DNA of 64,000 bases, taken from positions 62,001-126,000 of the forward strand of contig DATLIY010000011.1 of assembly GCA_035539175.1 (NCBI GenBank), in the 5' to 3' direction. This stretch comes from Acidisarcina sp. (GTDB lineage Bacteria > Acidobacteriota > Terriglobia > Terriglobales > Acidobacteriaceae). Shown one piece after another: positions 41,936-51,089 of the stretch (position 1 is its first letter; the number at the start of each line of letters is the position of its first letter). The position numbers were made by a program, and so were the translations under genes. Under the pieces are notes generated by a model, which made no database searches, was not told the origin of the DNA, and saw only the letters and a program-made list of their open reading frames with translations.

Positions 41936-43108
41936 ATGATTCGTAAGACCCGTCTGTTTACGCCTGGTCCGACCCCTCTGCTTCCTGCTGCACAGTTCGC
42001 TATGGCAGCGGCCGATATTCACCATCGCACGCCAGAGTTTCGCACCCTGTATCAGAGGGTGCTTGAACAGTTGAAGGTTTTCGTCGGGACAAAGAACGAT
42101 GTGCTGCTTCTTTCGGCCTCGGGTACGGGCGCAATGGAGGCCTCAGTTTCCAATCTGACGTCGCCGGGCGATCGCGTGCTGGTGCTCTCCGCAGGTAAGT
42201 TTGGCGAGCGCTGGAGCGATCTGACGAAGGCATTCGGCTGCGTCGTCGATGTGGTGAAGGCTCCTTATGGAGAGACCTTTTCGCTGGACGAGGTTCGCAA
42301 GGCTCTGAAGCCCGATACGCGTGCCGTATACATGCAGGCGACGGAGACCTCTACCGCCGTGAGGCATCCGGTGCAGGGCGTCGCGGAGCTGCTGAAGGAC
42401 GCAAAGAGCGAGGCGCTGCTGGTGGTGGATGCTATCACCGGGCTGGGCACTACGCACTTCGATGTGGATGCCTGGGGCGTCGATGTGCTGATTGGCGGCT
42501 CGCAAAAAGCAGTGATGATTCCGCCGGGGCTGTCGTATCTGAGCGTGAGCGACCGTGCCTGGAAGGCGATGGACTCCTCGCGGAATCCGCGCTATTACTT
42601 CGATCTGCGCAAGGAGCGGAAGAACGCGCAGAAGGGCGAATCCGCCTACACTCCCGCGGTGGCGTTGATTGCCGCGCTGGGCGCGTCGTTTGACTGGATT
42701 GCCGCGCAAGGTGGCGGCGATCTGGAGAAGGGACGCATCCTGCTGGTGGAGAATGCGGAGACATGCGCAGCGATGACGCGCGCGGCAGTGGAAGCGATGG
42801 GGTTGAAGCTGTTTGCCCCCAGCTCTCCAGCCGCGGCTGTAACCGCGGTGCTGCCGCCGGAGGGCGTCGATTCGGGCTCGATCATCAAGGAGTTGAAGAG
42901 CCGTTTTGCCGCGGTCATCACCAATGGACAGGGCGAGATGAAGGGCAAGATCTTCCGCATTGCGCATCTCGGATTCTTCGACTACATGGACACCATCTCG
43001 CTCGTCGGGGCATTGGAACAGGTGGCTGTCGATCCTCTCAAACTGCCGGGATTTGAATTTGGCAAGGCGCTTGTTGCCGCGCAGAAGGTGTACGCCTCGC
43101 GCAAGTAG
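41936..43108 (+). CDS. Class V aminotransferase (serine/alanine-glyoxylate type)
   Basis: This protein of about 390 residues has the fold-type I class V pattern: RLFTPGPTPLLP opening, SASGTGAMEA, VVDAITGLGT and the Schiff-base lysine in IGGSQKAVMIPPG (K191 with this start), with a C-terminal RIAHLGFFD. It transaminates small amino acids and oxoacids. The next gene, 113 nt later, is serA, so it may act as the phosphoserine aminotransferase of serine synthesis, as class V enzymes do in some bacteria and archaea lacking SerC. The ATG at 41936 has AAGGAAAA upstream; an ATG at 41912 would add eight residues. Confidence 0.88.
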   Translation: MIRKTRLFTPGPTPLLPAAQFAMAAADIHHRTPEFRTLYQRVLEQLKVFVGTKNDVLLLSASGTGAMEASVSNLTSPGDRVLVLSAGKFGERWSDLTKAFGCVVDVVKAPYGETFSLDEVRKALKPDTRAVYMQATETSTAVRHPVQGVAELLKDAKSEALLVVDAITGLGTTHFDVDAWGVDVLIGGSQKAVMIPPGLSYLSVSDRAWKAMDSSRNPRYYFDLRKERKNAQKGESAYTPAVALIAALGASFDWIAAQGGGDLEKGRILLVENAETCAAMTRAAVEAMGLKLFAPSSPAAAVTAVLPPEGVDSGSIIKELKSRFAAVITNGQGEMKGKIFRIAHLGFFDYMDTISLVGALEQVAVDPLKLPGFEFGKALVAAQKVYASRK

Positions 43109-43221
43109 CCATGGTTGAAGCTGCGGACGGCGAAAAGCTGTCCGCAGCTTCAGCAACAGGCAGTTCGTCCGCGGTTCTTGTTTTGGTCATCAGACGCAGC
43201 TAAGAAAGCATAGGGAGACAA

Positions 43222-44820
43222 ATGAAGATTGTTCTGGCGGAAAAGGTTTCATCCGCAACGGTGGACGTGTTCGCCGCTGAAGCTGGCTGGCAGGTTGTGA
43301 CTCACGATCAGATTCAGAACGGACTGGCGGCGGAGATCGCCGACGCCGATGCGCTGGTTGTTCGTTCGGCGGTGCAGGTGGATGATGCGCTGATGGCAGC
43401 CGCACCCAAGCTTCGCGTGATTGGACGCGCGGGCGTGGGAGTAGACAATATCGATGCCGAAGCGGCCACCCGGCGCGGCATCATTGTGATGAACACTCCG
43501 GGCGCGAATGCGGTTGCTGTGGCGGAGTTGACGATTGGCCTGATGCTGGCGCTGGGACGCAAGCTGCCGCAGGCGAACTCGAGCATGCACGCCGGCAAGT
43601 GGGAAAAGAAGTCGTTGCAGGGCGTGGAGCTTCGCGGCAAGAAGCTGGGCATTCTCGGGCTGGGCCGGATCGGTCTGGAAGTAGCGCGGCGGGCTCGCGT
43701 GTTTGGCATGGAGATCATCGGCCACGATCCTTACGTGTCGGCTGCGATTGCGCGGGAAAATGGAATCCGCCTGGCGACGGCTGAAGAGATGTTTCGCGAG
43801 GTGGACTACCTGACGCTCCATGTCGGGCTGACGCCGCAGACAACCGGCATTATCAATCAGAAGACGCTGGCCACGATGAAGAAGGGCGTGCGGATCATCA
43901 ACTGCGCGCGCGGCGAGCTGGTGGTGGAAGCCGATCTGGCCGAGGCACTGAAGAGCGGCCATGTGGCAGGCGCAGCTCTGGATGTCTTCACGAAGGAACC
44001 GCTGAAGGATTCGCCTTTCTTCGCGCTGGACAACGTTATTCTGACGCCGCACGTCGCCGGTTCCACGGCGGAGGCGCAGGAGGCGGTCGGGGTGCAGATC
44101 GCGCTGCAGGTGCGGGAGTATCTCAAGTTTGGTGTGGTGCAGAACGCGGTGAACATGACGTCGCTCACCCACGAGGAGTATCAGCAGCTTGCTCCTTACA
44201 TGAACGTGGCGGAGCGGCTGGGCCAGTTCCTCGCCGAGTCGGTCGCCGGCAACCTGGAGAGCATCCACTTGACCTATACAGGCAGGTTGGCGGATGCCAA
44301 GACGGAGCTGGTCCGCAACAGCGCAATCAAGGGCGTGCTGGGGCATTCCGAGTCGGTGAATCGCATTAATGCGGCGAGCGTGGCGGAGGAGCGCGGCATC
44401 CGGATTCACGAGGAGAAGGAAGAGGCTGTCTCCGGTGGCGCGGGTTCGGTGTTGACGATCGAATTGCATGCGCGGAGCGGTGAATCGAAGGCGAGCGCCA
44501 CGGTGCTGCACGGCAAGTATCCGCGCCTGCTTTCCTGCGACGGCATCGATGTTGAGGCCCCACTCGAAGGCACGCTGATCTATATGCGAAATCGCGACGT
44601 GCCCGGCGTAATCGGAAGAATCGGAACGATTCTGGGCGAGCACAAGGTGAATATCGCGAACTTTGCTCTGGGCCGCTCCGAGAAATCTGCCGATGGCAAG
44701 CCGGTGATCGCGCTTGCGGTGGTGCAGGTGGATGGACCGGTAACGCAGGCGTTGCTGGATGCGTTGCTGGCGGTGGACGCAATCACAGAGGCGCGCTTTG
44801 TACGGCTGGGCGACGCATAA
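43222..44820 (+). CDS. serA: D-3-phosphoglycerate dehydrogenase, long form
   Basis: This 532-residue protein fits the long (type 1) SerA. The NAD-binding loop is GLGRIG (146-151), and the catalytic residues are R230 (CARGELV), E259 (KEP) and H277 (TPHVAGST). An intervening allosteric-substrate-binding domain and a C-terminal ACT domain follow (about 455-532, RDVPGVIGRIGTILGEHKVN). It oxidises 3-phosphoglycerate to 3-phosphohydroxypyruvate; ACT domains usually bind serine for feedback inhibition. GGGAGA precedes the ATG at 43222. The class V aminotransferase upstream would supply the next pathway step. Confidence 0.96.
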   Translation: MKIVLAEKVSSATVDVFAAEAGWQVVTHDQIQNGLAAEIADADALVVRSAVQVDDALMAAAPKLRVIGRAGVGVDNIDAEAATRRGIIVMNTPGANAVAVAELTIGLMLALGRKLPQANSSMHAGKWEKKSLQGVELRGKKLGILGLGRIGLEVARRARVFGMEIIGHDPYVSAAIARENGIRLATAEEMFREVDYLTLHVGLTPQTTGIINQKTLATMKKGVRIINCARGELVVEADLAEALKSGHVAGAALDVFTKEPLKDSPFFALDNVILTPHVAGSTAEAQEAVGVQIALQVREYLKFGVVQNAVNMTSLTHEEYQQLAPYMNVAERLGQFLAESVAGNLESIHLTYTGRLADAKTELVRNSAIKGVLGHSESVNRINAASVAEERGIRIHEEKEEAVSGGAGSVLTIELHARSGESKASATVLHGKYPRLLSCDGIDVEAPLEGTLIYMRNRDVPGVIGRIGTILGEHKVNIANFALGRSEKSADGKPVIALAVVQVDGPVTQALLDALLAVDAITEARFVRLGDA

Positions 44821-44863
44821 TGCGCGCCCGGCTACAATAGAAGTAGACCAATATCTGGTCGCC

Positions 44864-44868
44864 AGGAG
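44864..44868 (+). promoter_or_regulatory. Ribosome binding site deciding the fmdB-like start
   Basis: AGGAG lies 7 nt before a TTG codon at 44876, which is followed by the family's conserved PLYEYRC. Confidence 0.65.
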
Positions 44869-44875
44869 TTTCACG

Positions 44876-45193
44876 TTGCCGCTTTATGAATACCGCTGCA
44901 AGAGTTGCGGTCACCAATTCGAGAAGATTCAATCCTTCAGTGCGCCCTATGTGAAGGTTTGTCCGGTATGCAAGGGCGAGGTGGAGCGGCTCATCTCCGC
45001 TCCCGCTATACGCTTCAAGGGATCGGGCTTTTACGAGACGGACTACCACAGCAAGACGAGGAACGAATCACACACTTCCTCTCCGAGCCCTGCGGCAACG
45101 CCGTCCTCTTCTGCCGCGAGTGATGCGAGTAGCGCAAAACCCGCAGCACCAGGGACGACCAGTTCGTCCAATACGCCTTCCGGCAATAGCTGA
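44876..45193 (+). CDS. FmdB-family zinc-ribbon protein
   Basis: This protein of about 105 residues starts PLYEYRCKSCGHQFE, the canonical FmdB opening. A zinc ribbon is formed by C8/C11 and C29/C32, and RFKGSGFYETDY follows. The rest is a Ser/Ala/Pro-rich low-complexity tail. FmdB-type proteins are thought to be regulators, but the function is not established. The TTG at 44876 is chosen because every member begins at this Met-Pro-x-Tyr-Glu-Tyr and an AGGAG sits at the right distance. The open frame upstream to 44759 overlaps serA and is not plausible. Confidence 0.85.
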   Translation: MPLYEYRCKSCGHQFEKIQSFSAPYVKVCPVCKGEVERLISAPAIRFKGSGFYETDYHSKTRNESHTSSPSPAATPSSSAASDASSAKPAAPGTTSSSNTPSGNS

Positions 45194-45204
45194 GCTGTTC
45201 GGAG

Positions 45205-45238
45205 GATTCAGGGCGCTCGCCAGGTGGGCGCCTGAATC
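45205..45238. terminator. Hairpin between convergent fmdB-like and histone-like genes
   Basis: GATTCAGGGCGC (45205-45216) pairs with GCGCCTGAATC (45228-45238) with one bulged G and an 11-nt loop. No T-run follows. Confidence 0.5.
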
Positions 45239-45248
45239 ATCTGCGGCG

Positions 45249-45575
45249 CTATTTGGATTTTTTAGAGGGGACCTTTGCCCCGGCGCGGCGCGCCTCCGAC
45301 AGGCCGATGGCGATAGCCTGTTTGCGACTTGTCACCTTCTTTCCGCTACGGCCTGACTTCAGCTTGCCTTGCTTCATGGCCTTCATCTCACGTTCGACGC
45401 TGGCAGAGGCTTTAGGGCCATACTTCCTGGTAGAGGCTTTCTTTTTCGTGGAAGCTTTCTTCGTAGTGGAAGCTTTCTTTTTGGTGGAGGCTTTCTTCGC
45501 GGTGGATGACTTCTTGGCGGTAGATGACTTCTTCTTCGTGCTCTTCGCAGAACTCCGCTTCTTTGTAGTTGCCAT
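45249..45575 (-). CDS. Lys/Ala-rich histone-like protein
   Basis: In this 108-residue protein the N-terminal half is a run of short Lys-Ala-Ser-Thr repeats (KKSSTAKKSSTAKKAST, STKKKAST), like the tails of bacterial histone H1-like proteins. The C-terminal half (ASVEREMKAMKQGKLKSGRSGKKVTSRKQAIAIGLSEARRAG, the DUF6496 type) is a conserved small domain. It is probably a nucleoid-associated DNA-binding protein; Lys tails of this kind bind DNA non-specifically. The repeats arise from in-frame duplications of an AAG-rich unit. It is transcribed away from purF. Confidence 0.75.
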   Translation of the reverse strand: MATTKKRSSAKSTKKKSSTAKKSSTAKKASTKKKASTTKKASTKKKASTRKYGPKASASVEREMKAMKQGKLKSGRSGKKVTSRKQAIAIGLSEARRAGAKVPSKKSK

Positions 45576-45686
45576 GTAGTTTCTCCCCGACTATATGGGA
45601 AGCGCAGGGTGCAGCGAAGGTTGTGCAGTGGGAGCAGCGAGCGGGGTTGGAAGGAAGTGAGCCGCAGCGCTTCTATGTCAGGGAAG

Positions 45687-45715
45687 CGTGGTGGATCTGG
45701 CTTCAGTCCACCACG
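45687..45715 (-). terminator. Hairpin after purF
   Basis: CGTGGTGGA (45687-45695) pairs perfectly with TCCACCACG (45707-45715). It lies just beyond the purF stop on the minus strand. The loop contains TGGCTTCAG, similar to the small palindrome over the PDZ stop at 35059-35076. Confidence 0.45.
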
Positions 45716-45724
45716 GGACCGGGA

Positions 45725-47221
45725 TTACTTGCGGCCTGCGGGAATTGGATCTGCTCCTGCTGTCGCCGGTTGAATCTCGTCTACATCGACCCATTGCGTG
45801 GGATAGACGCCGGTGTAGCATGCCGTGCAGTAGTGATTGCCTTCGCCGCCGTTGCAGGCGTGCTCCAGCCCTTCGAGCGAGAGGTAGGCCAGGGAATCCG
45901 CCTCAATAAACTGCCGAATCTCCTCAACGGTGTTATTGGCAGCGATCAGGTCCTTCTTGCTGGGCGTGTCCACGCCATAGAAGCATGGCGAGATGGTGGG
46001 AGGGCAACTGATGCGCAGGTGAACCTCTTTTGCTCCCGCGGCGCGGACCATGCGCACGATCTTGCGGCTGGTCGTCCCGCGAATGATGGAGTCATCGACG
46101 AGGATGATGCGCTTGCCTTCGAGCAGATTGCGAACCGGGTTGAGCTTAAGCTTGACGCCGAAGTCGCGGACGCGCTGCTCCGGTTCAATGAACGTACGCC
46201 CCACATAGTGATTACGGATGAGCCCGAAGCGGAAGGGAATGCCGCTTTCGGCTGCGTATCCAATGGCGGCGGTGACGCCGGAGTCAGGGACGGGGACGAC
46301 GAGATCGGCAGGTACGCCGGATTCGCGTGAGAGCTGACGCCCCATCTCTTCGCGGCTGTCCTGCACCCAGCGGCCGAAGATGCGGCTATCCGGGCGTGCG
46401 AAGTAAACGTGCTCAAAGATGCAACTGGCCTGCGGAGTGCCGGTGGAGTATTGCCGCGAGGTAATTCCATCGCGGGTCACCATGATGAGCTCGCCGGGTT
46501 TGACCTCGCGCTCATACTGGGCACGCAGCAGATCGAGCGCGCAGGTCTCCGAGGCAAAGACGATCGTATCCGGGCCTTCAGGATTGCTGATGCGCCCCAT
46601 GGAGAGCGGGCGGAAGCCATACGGATCGCGGGCGGCGAAGATCCGGTCGCGCGTCATCATGACGATGGAGAAGGCTCCATCCACTTGCCTTAAGGAGTCG
46701 GCAATTGCGTCTACGAGGGTATCTTCCGCGGAGTGCGCGATGAGCTGCACGATAATTTCTGAGTCGCTGGTGGTCTGGAAGAAGGCGCCCTCCCGCTCCA
46801 GGCGGGTGCGGACCTTTCCAAGATTCACCAGGTTGCCATTGTGCGCGATGGCAATCAGGCCCTTGGTGGAGTCAACGCGAATTGGCTGGGCATTCAGCAG
46901 AGCCGAATCGCCGGTGGTGGAGTAGCGCGTGTGGCCGATGGCCATTTCACCAGGAAGCTTGGCCAGCACATCTTCCGTGAAGATTTCGGCGACAAGTCCC
47001 ATGCCCTTGATGTTGGAGAGATTGGTGTAGTCGGCGGTGGCAATTCCCGCAGACTCCTGCCCACGATGTTGCAGTGCATACAATGCGAGGTAAGCCTGGC
47101 GGGCGGCGTCCGGGTGGCCATGGATGGCGACAACGCCGCACTCTTCGCGCAGCTTATCGAAGTGCAGATCCGACGGATTCTCTTGCTCGTCGGCGAACTT
47201 GTCGATGGCAGACTCGATCAT
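45725..47221 (-). CDS. purF: Amidophosphoribosyltransferase
   Basis: This 498-residue protein has an N-terminal propeptide (about 27 residues) ending at EE|CGVVAIHGH, so C28 becomes the N-terminal nucleophile after cleavage. The glutaminase part shows ALYALQHRGQESAGI and GHTRYSTTG; the transferase part has the PRPP loop RIILVDDSIIRGTTS. Cysteines in SCPPTISPCFYG and HYCTACYTG fit the Fe-S form known from B. subtilis. It makes 5-phosphoribosylamine from PRPP and glutamine, the first step of purine synthesis. It lies 16 nt after purL on the same strand, an operon. Confidence 0.96.
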   Translation of the reverse strand: MIESAIDKFADEQENPSDLHFDKLREECGVVAIHGHPDAARQAYLALYALQHRGQESAGIATADYTNLSNIKGMGLVAEIFTEDVLAKLPGEMAIGHTRYSTTGDSALLNAQPIRVDSTKGLIAIAHNGNLVNLGKVRTRLEREGAFFQTTSDSEIIVQLIAHSAEDTLVDAIADSLRQVDGAFSIVMMTRDRIFAARDPYGFRPLSMGRISNPEGPDTIVFASETCALDLLRAQYEREVKPGELIMVTRDGITSRQYSTGTPQASCIFEHVYFARPDSRIFGRWVQDSREEMGRQLSRESGVPADLVVPVPDSGVTAAIGYAAESGIPFRFGLIRNHYVGRTFIEPEQRVRDFGVKLKLNPVRNLLEGKRIILVDDSIIRGTTSRKIVRMVRAAGAKEVHLRISCPPTISPCFYGVDTPSKKDLIAANNTVEEIRQFIEADSLAYLSLEGLEHACNGGEGNHYCTACYTGVYPTQWVDVDEIQPATAGADPIPAGRK

Positions 47222-47237
47222 CGTCGGTATCAGCTCC

Positions 47238-49580
47238 TCAGCATTGCATCGGGAGTTTCAGCTCCCTGGGCGTTGTGTACAGCATGGATTCGAGCGCGCC
47301 AGCCCAGAGCTGGCGGAGATCGGCGACCGCTTCCGACACGGCAACCTGGCCGTTCCAGCGAATCTCCAGTTTGCGAGCCGCGGTTACGCCAAGGGAAGTT
47401 ATGGCACAGCCGGATTTGGCGGCGATTGCTCGTACCTTCTCTACGTCATTTGTTGCGCAAGTCACGATGACCCGGGTCGCTCCCTCTTCGAAGAGAGTGC
47501 AGAGCGGAGTTGCCTCGCCGGGTTCGGTGAGCGTGATCATGGCTCCCACATTCTTTCCAAAGCATGCTTCAGCCAGGGCCACGGCAATTCCACCTTCGGA
47601 AATATCGCGGGCGGAGTGGAGGACACTCTCTTCAGCCAGAGCGATGAGGCACTTCTGGAGTGCCGCTTCGTGGGTAAGATCGAGAGACGGCGGAGTTCCC
47701 CATAGCGCGCCGATGATGGTCTTGGCGTACTCGGAGGAGCCGAACTCGCGCAGCAGATTCGTTTTGGGAGCAGCGGGCGCGGAGAGCAGCAGCACCGCAT
47801 CGCCAGCTTGTAGAAAGTCTGCCGGCATGGCCTTCGATACGTCCTCGATGATTCCAACGACTCCGAGCACGGGCGTGGGATAGATGCCTTCGCCGCGGGT
47901 CTCGTTATAGAGGCTCACGTTTCCGCCGGTGATCGGCGTACCGAGCGCAATACATGCTTCGCTGATGCCGTCGATGGCGGCGGAGAGCTGCGCCATGATC
48001 TCCGGCTTCTCGGGGTTTCCGAAGTTCAGGCAGTTTGTAGCAGCGACGGGCACAGATCCTGTGCAGGCCACTTTGCGGGAACTCTCGGCGACTGCGTGCA
48101 TCGCGCCGAGCCGCGGATCCAGATATGCCCAGCGGCCGTTGCCGTCGAGTGCCATGGCCAGTGCGCGCCTGGTTCCCTTGATGCGCATGACTCCGGCTTC
48201 CTGCCCGGGACCCTCCACCGTGTTGGTCTGCACCATGGAGTCGTACTGCTCATGCACCCAGCGCTTGGAGCAGATGTTGGCCGAGGCGAGCAGGGTCTTC
48301 AGATCGGCTGCGTAGTCGCGGGGCTTGTTGATCTCCGCGAGAACCGAGGCTGGAGGATCGAGCGGAACGGGAGCCTTCCAGGTACCGACGGGGCGGTGAT
48401 AGAGCGGGGCATCGTCGGTGAGCGAGGTGTTCGGAATATCGGCAACCAGAGCGCCGTGATGGCGGATGCGAAGGCGATTCTCGCCAATCACCTCGCCGAC
48501 AATCACGCCATCGAGTCCCCACTTCTCAAAGACGCTGAGAACCTCCTGCTCGCGGCCCTTTTCAGCAACCAGCAGCATGCGCTCCTGGCTCTCGCTCAGC
48601 ATGATTTCATAGGCGGTCATGCCGGTGGCGCGCTGGGGTACAAGATCAAGCTCGACGTCGACGCCGACGCCTCCGCGTGCGCCCATCTCGCAGGTGGAGC
48701 AGGTGAGGCCGGCAGCGCCCATATCCTGGATGCCGACGATTGCGCCGGTCTGCATGGCCTCAAGGCAGGCTTCCAGCAGCAGCTTCTCCATAAATGGATC
48801 GCCGACCTGCACATTCGGGCGCTTCTGTTCCGAGCCTTCCTTGAACTCTTCGCTGGCCATGGTGGCGCCATGGATGCCGTCGCGGCCTGTCTTGGCGCCG
48901 ACGTAGATGACCGGATTGCCAATGCCGCTGGCCTTGCCGTAGAAGATCTCCTCGCGCCGCACCATGCCGAGAGCGAAGGCATTGACCAGCGGATTGCCGG
49001 CGTAGCAGCTTTCAAACTTGGTTTCGCCGCCGAGGTTAGGCACGCCGAAGCAATTGCCGTAGGAGGCGACACCGCTGACCACTCCTTCGACGATGGAGTG
49101 ATCCTTGCGGATGAGTTCGTCGGGAGTGTCGTCGTTCTTCTCGCGGGAGAGTGGGCCGAAGCGGAGCGAATCCATCACGGCCAGCGGTCGTGCGCCCATG
49201 GTAAAGATGTCGCGAAGGATGCCGCCGACTCCGGTGGTCGCTCCCTGGAACGGCTCGATATAGGAGGGATGGTTGTGCGACTCAATCTTGAAGGCGCAGG
49301 CCCAGCCATCTCCGACATCGATGATTCCGGCGTTTTCCCCTGGTCCCTGAACAACGCGGTCGCTCCTGGTGGGGAGCCGCTTGAGGTGAACCCGCGAGGA
49401 CTTGTAGGAGCAATGCTCGCTCCACATGACGCTGTAAATGCCGAGTTCGGTCAGGCTTGGGGTGCGGCCCAGTGCAGAGAGGATGCGCTGATACTCCTCC
49501 GGCGTGATGCCGTGCTGGGCAAGAAGTTCAGGGGTCACTGAGGTGGACTCAGGGACCAAAGCTGAGGAATCAGGTTTCAT
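47238..49580 (-). CDS. purL: Phosphoribosylformylglycinamidine synthase, small-type PurL
   Basis: This 780-residue protein is the short PurL without a glutaminase domain, so it needs separate PurQ and PurS, which are not in this window. Conserved parts are [15 protein letters not shown] near the N-terminus, KIESHNHPS with the catalytic His, [11 protein letters not shown] and [10 protein letters not shown]. Two AIRS-like halves bind ATP. It converts FGAR and ammonia to FGAM. It is followed 16 nt later by purF and preceded 72 nt upstream by the homocysteine methyltransferase gene on the same strand. Confidence 0.96.
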   Translation of the reverse strand: MKPDSSALVPESTSVTPELLAQHGITPEEYQRILSALGRTPSLTELGIYSVMWSEHCSYKSSRVHLKRLPTRSDRVVQGPGENAGIIDVGDGWACAFKIESHNHPSYIEPFQGATTGVGGILRDIFTMGARPLAVMDSLRFGPLSREKNDDTPDELIRKDHSIVEGVVSGVASYGNCFGVPNLGGETKFESCYAGNPLVNAFALGMVRREEIFYGKASGIGNPVIYVGAKTGRDGIHGATMASEEFKEGSEQKRPNVQVGDPFMEKLLLEACLEAMQTGAIVGIQDMGAAGLTCSTCEMGARGGVGVDVELDLVPQRATGMTAYEIMLSESQERMLLVAEKGREQEVLSVFEKWGLDGVIVGEVIGENRLRIRHHGALVADIPNTSLTDDAPLYHRPVGTWKAPVPLDPPASVLAEINKPRDYAADLKTLLASANICSKRWVHEQYDSMVQTNTVEGPGQEAGVMRIKGTRRALAMALDGNGRWAYLDPRLGAMHAVAESSRKVACTGSVPVAATNCLNFGNPEKPEIMAQLSAAIDGISEACIALGTPITGGNVSLYNETRGEGIYPTPVLGVVGIIEDVSKAMPADFLQAGDAVLLLSAPAAPKTNLLREFGSSEYAKTIIGALWGTPPSLDLTHEAALQKCLIALAEESVLHSARDISEGGIAVALAEACFGKNVGAMITLTEPGEATPLCTLFEEGATRVIVTCATNDVEKVRAIAAKSGCAITSLGVTAARKLEIRWNGQVAVSEAVADLRQLWAGALESMLYTTPRELKLPMQC

Positions 49581-49652
49581 GATGGTTAAAAGTTTATTGT
49601 CGCATGCCAGCTGGCGCTCGTGCGCGGTAAGACGCAGGCGGCAGAGGAAGTG

Positions 49653-50579
49653 TTATCCGAGAGAGGCTGGCAAGGTCTGACGAATGTGGTGGATATGCTC
49701 TGGAGTGGTGCGGCAGCAGCCGCCGACGGCTTGCGCCCCGGCAGCGTACCAGGCGGCTGCCTGGGCGGCAAAATCGCCAGGGTCCGAGCTTCCCCGCCAC
49801 GCTCGATGGCTGGCATCCCAGATCTCGCCGGAGTTGGGGTAGACCACAATCGGTTTCCTGGTGGCTGGCCGCAGCTCTCCGAGGAGAGGAAGGATGAGGG
49901 CCGGTGCGGTGCAGTTGATCCCAATGGCGACAACCTGGGGGTGTCCATCGAGCAGCCTGCCGCAGTCGCTGAGCCGCTCACCGTGGGCGATGTGGGCCTG
50001 GTCCGTGCAGGTGAAGCTTAGCCAGGCGGCGACACCAGGATGACTCTCGAGCGCGATAAGAATGGCTCCGGCTTCGTCGAGGGATGGGATGGTCTCAAAC
50101 GCGAGGAAATCGGCGTTGGTCCCGGCAAGGATCGCGATGCGCTGCGCATGGAACTGGACGAGCTGGTCGAAGGAGATGGCGTAGTTGCCGTGATACTCTG
50201 CGCCATTGTGGAGGATGGCTCCGTAGGGACCGAGAGAGGCGCCGATCCAGACGTGGCGTGGAGAAAGGGATCGATACCAGGTGCGAGCGGACTCCGCCAC
50301 GGAGACGGAGCGGCGCAAGGCGGCTGCGGCTGCCTCGGGTGGCAGCCCCTGTTCGGCATATCCCTCAATGGAGACTTGGTAGCTGGCGGTGAGCAGGCAG
50401 TCGGCTCCGGCCTGAAGATAGCTGCGGTGGACCTCCTCAATAGAGGCGGGCGAGTCTTCCAGCACGCGTGCCGACCATATTCCGCTGGACAGATCGCAGC
50501 CCCGGCGCTCCAGCTCCGTTGCCATAGCGCCATCGATGACGCGGAGCCCATCCAGGTTGAGTTCTTCACGCGGCGTCAT
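49653..50579 (-). CDS. Homocysteine S-methyltransferase (MmuM-like)
   Basis: In this 308-residue (beta/alpha)8 protein the zinc-binding cysteines are C223 (AIGINCTAP) and the pair C288-C289 (VGGCCRTTP), as in MmuM and the MetH homocysteine domain. IDGAMATELERRG opens the barrel. It transfers a methyl group from S-methylmethionine or SAM to homocysteine to make methionine. It is encoded just upstream of purL on the same strand (72-nt gap), so read-through is possible. SAM-recycling lyases of this fold are less likely, given intact zinc ligands. Confidence 0.9.
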   Translation of the reverse strand: MTPREELNLDGLRVIDGAMATELERRGCDLSSGIWSARVLEDSPASIEEVHRSYLQAGADCLLTASYQVSIEGYAEQGLPPEAAAAALRRSVSVAESARTWYRSLSPRHVWIGASLGPYGAILHNGAEYHGNYAISFDQLVQFHAQRIAILAGTNADFLAFETIPSLDEAGAILIALESHPGVAAWLSFTCTDQAHIAHGERLSDCGRLLDGHPQVVAIGINCTAPALILPLLGELRPATRKPIVVYPNSGEIWDASHRAWRGSSDPGDFAAQAAAWYAAGAQAVGGCCRTTPEHIHHIRQTLPASLG

Positions 50580-50874
50580 ACGGAGATTCTATCCACAGAA
50601 AGGCTGCGGGTTGAGAGAAGGGGGGCGCGCGAGGCTCTATACATATGGGGTTGTGGAGCTGGAAGGTGCGTAAAAGTTTGGGATAGAGGATGTCTGGCAA
50701 GGTGGCCACGCTATGTTTGTACCGCCTTTTCCGCCGAGATGGGGGAGAGAAGCCGAATTGGTGCTGGCCGGGCGGTAAGACGTGGAGGCTTTCTGATACA
50801 CTCAGGTGTAGCCCGCAGGCATGCAGAAGGCATCTACCAGGGCGCCTTCGTCTGGGGTTCCTGTCAACAAGGTT

Positions 50875-50951
<77 letters not shown>

Positions 50952-51089
50952 TTCTTTCTCATTCAAAACAAATCAGTTAAGCCACTTCGACAAAGAACGT
51001 CCTGTTCTTCCGTTGTCTTAGTTTCACGTTTGCCAGCAAAAGGATGATGGGCTATTCTTTCGTTACTCGAAAATCAACGAAAGGATACC

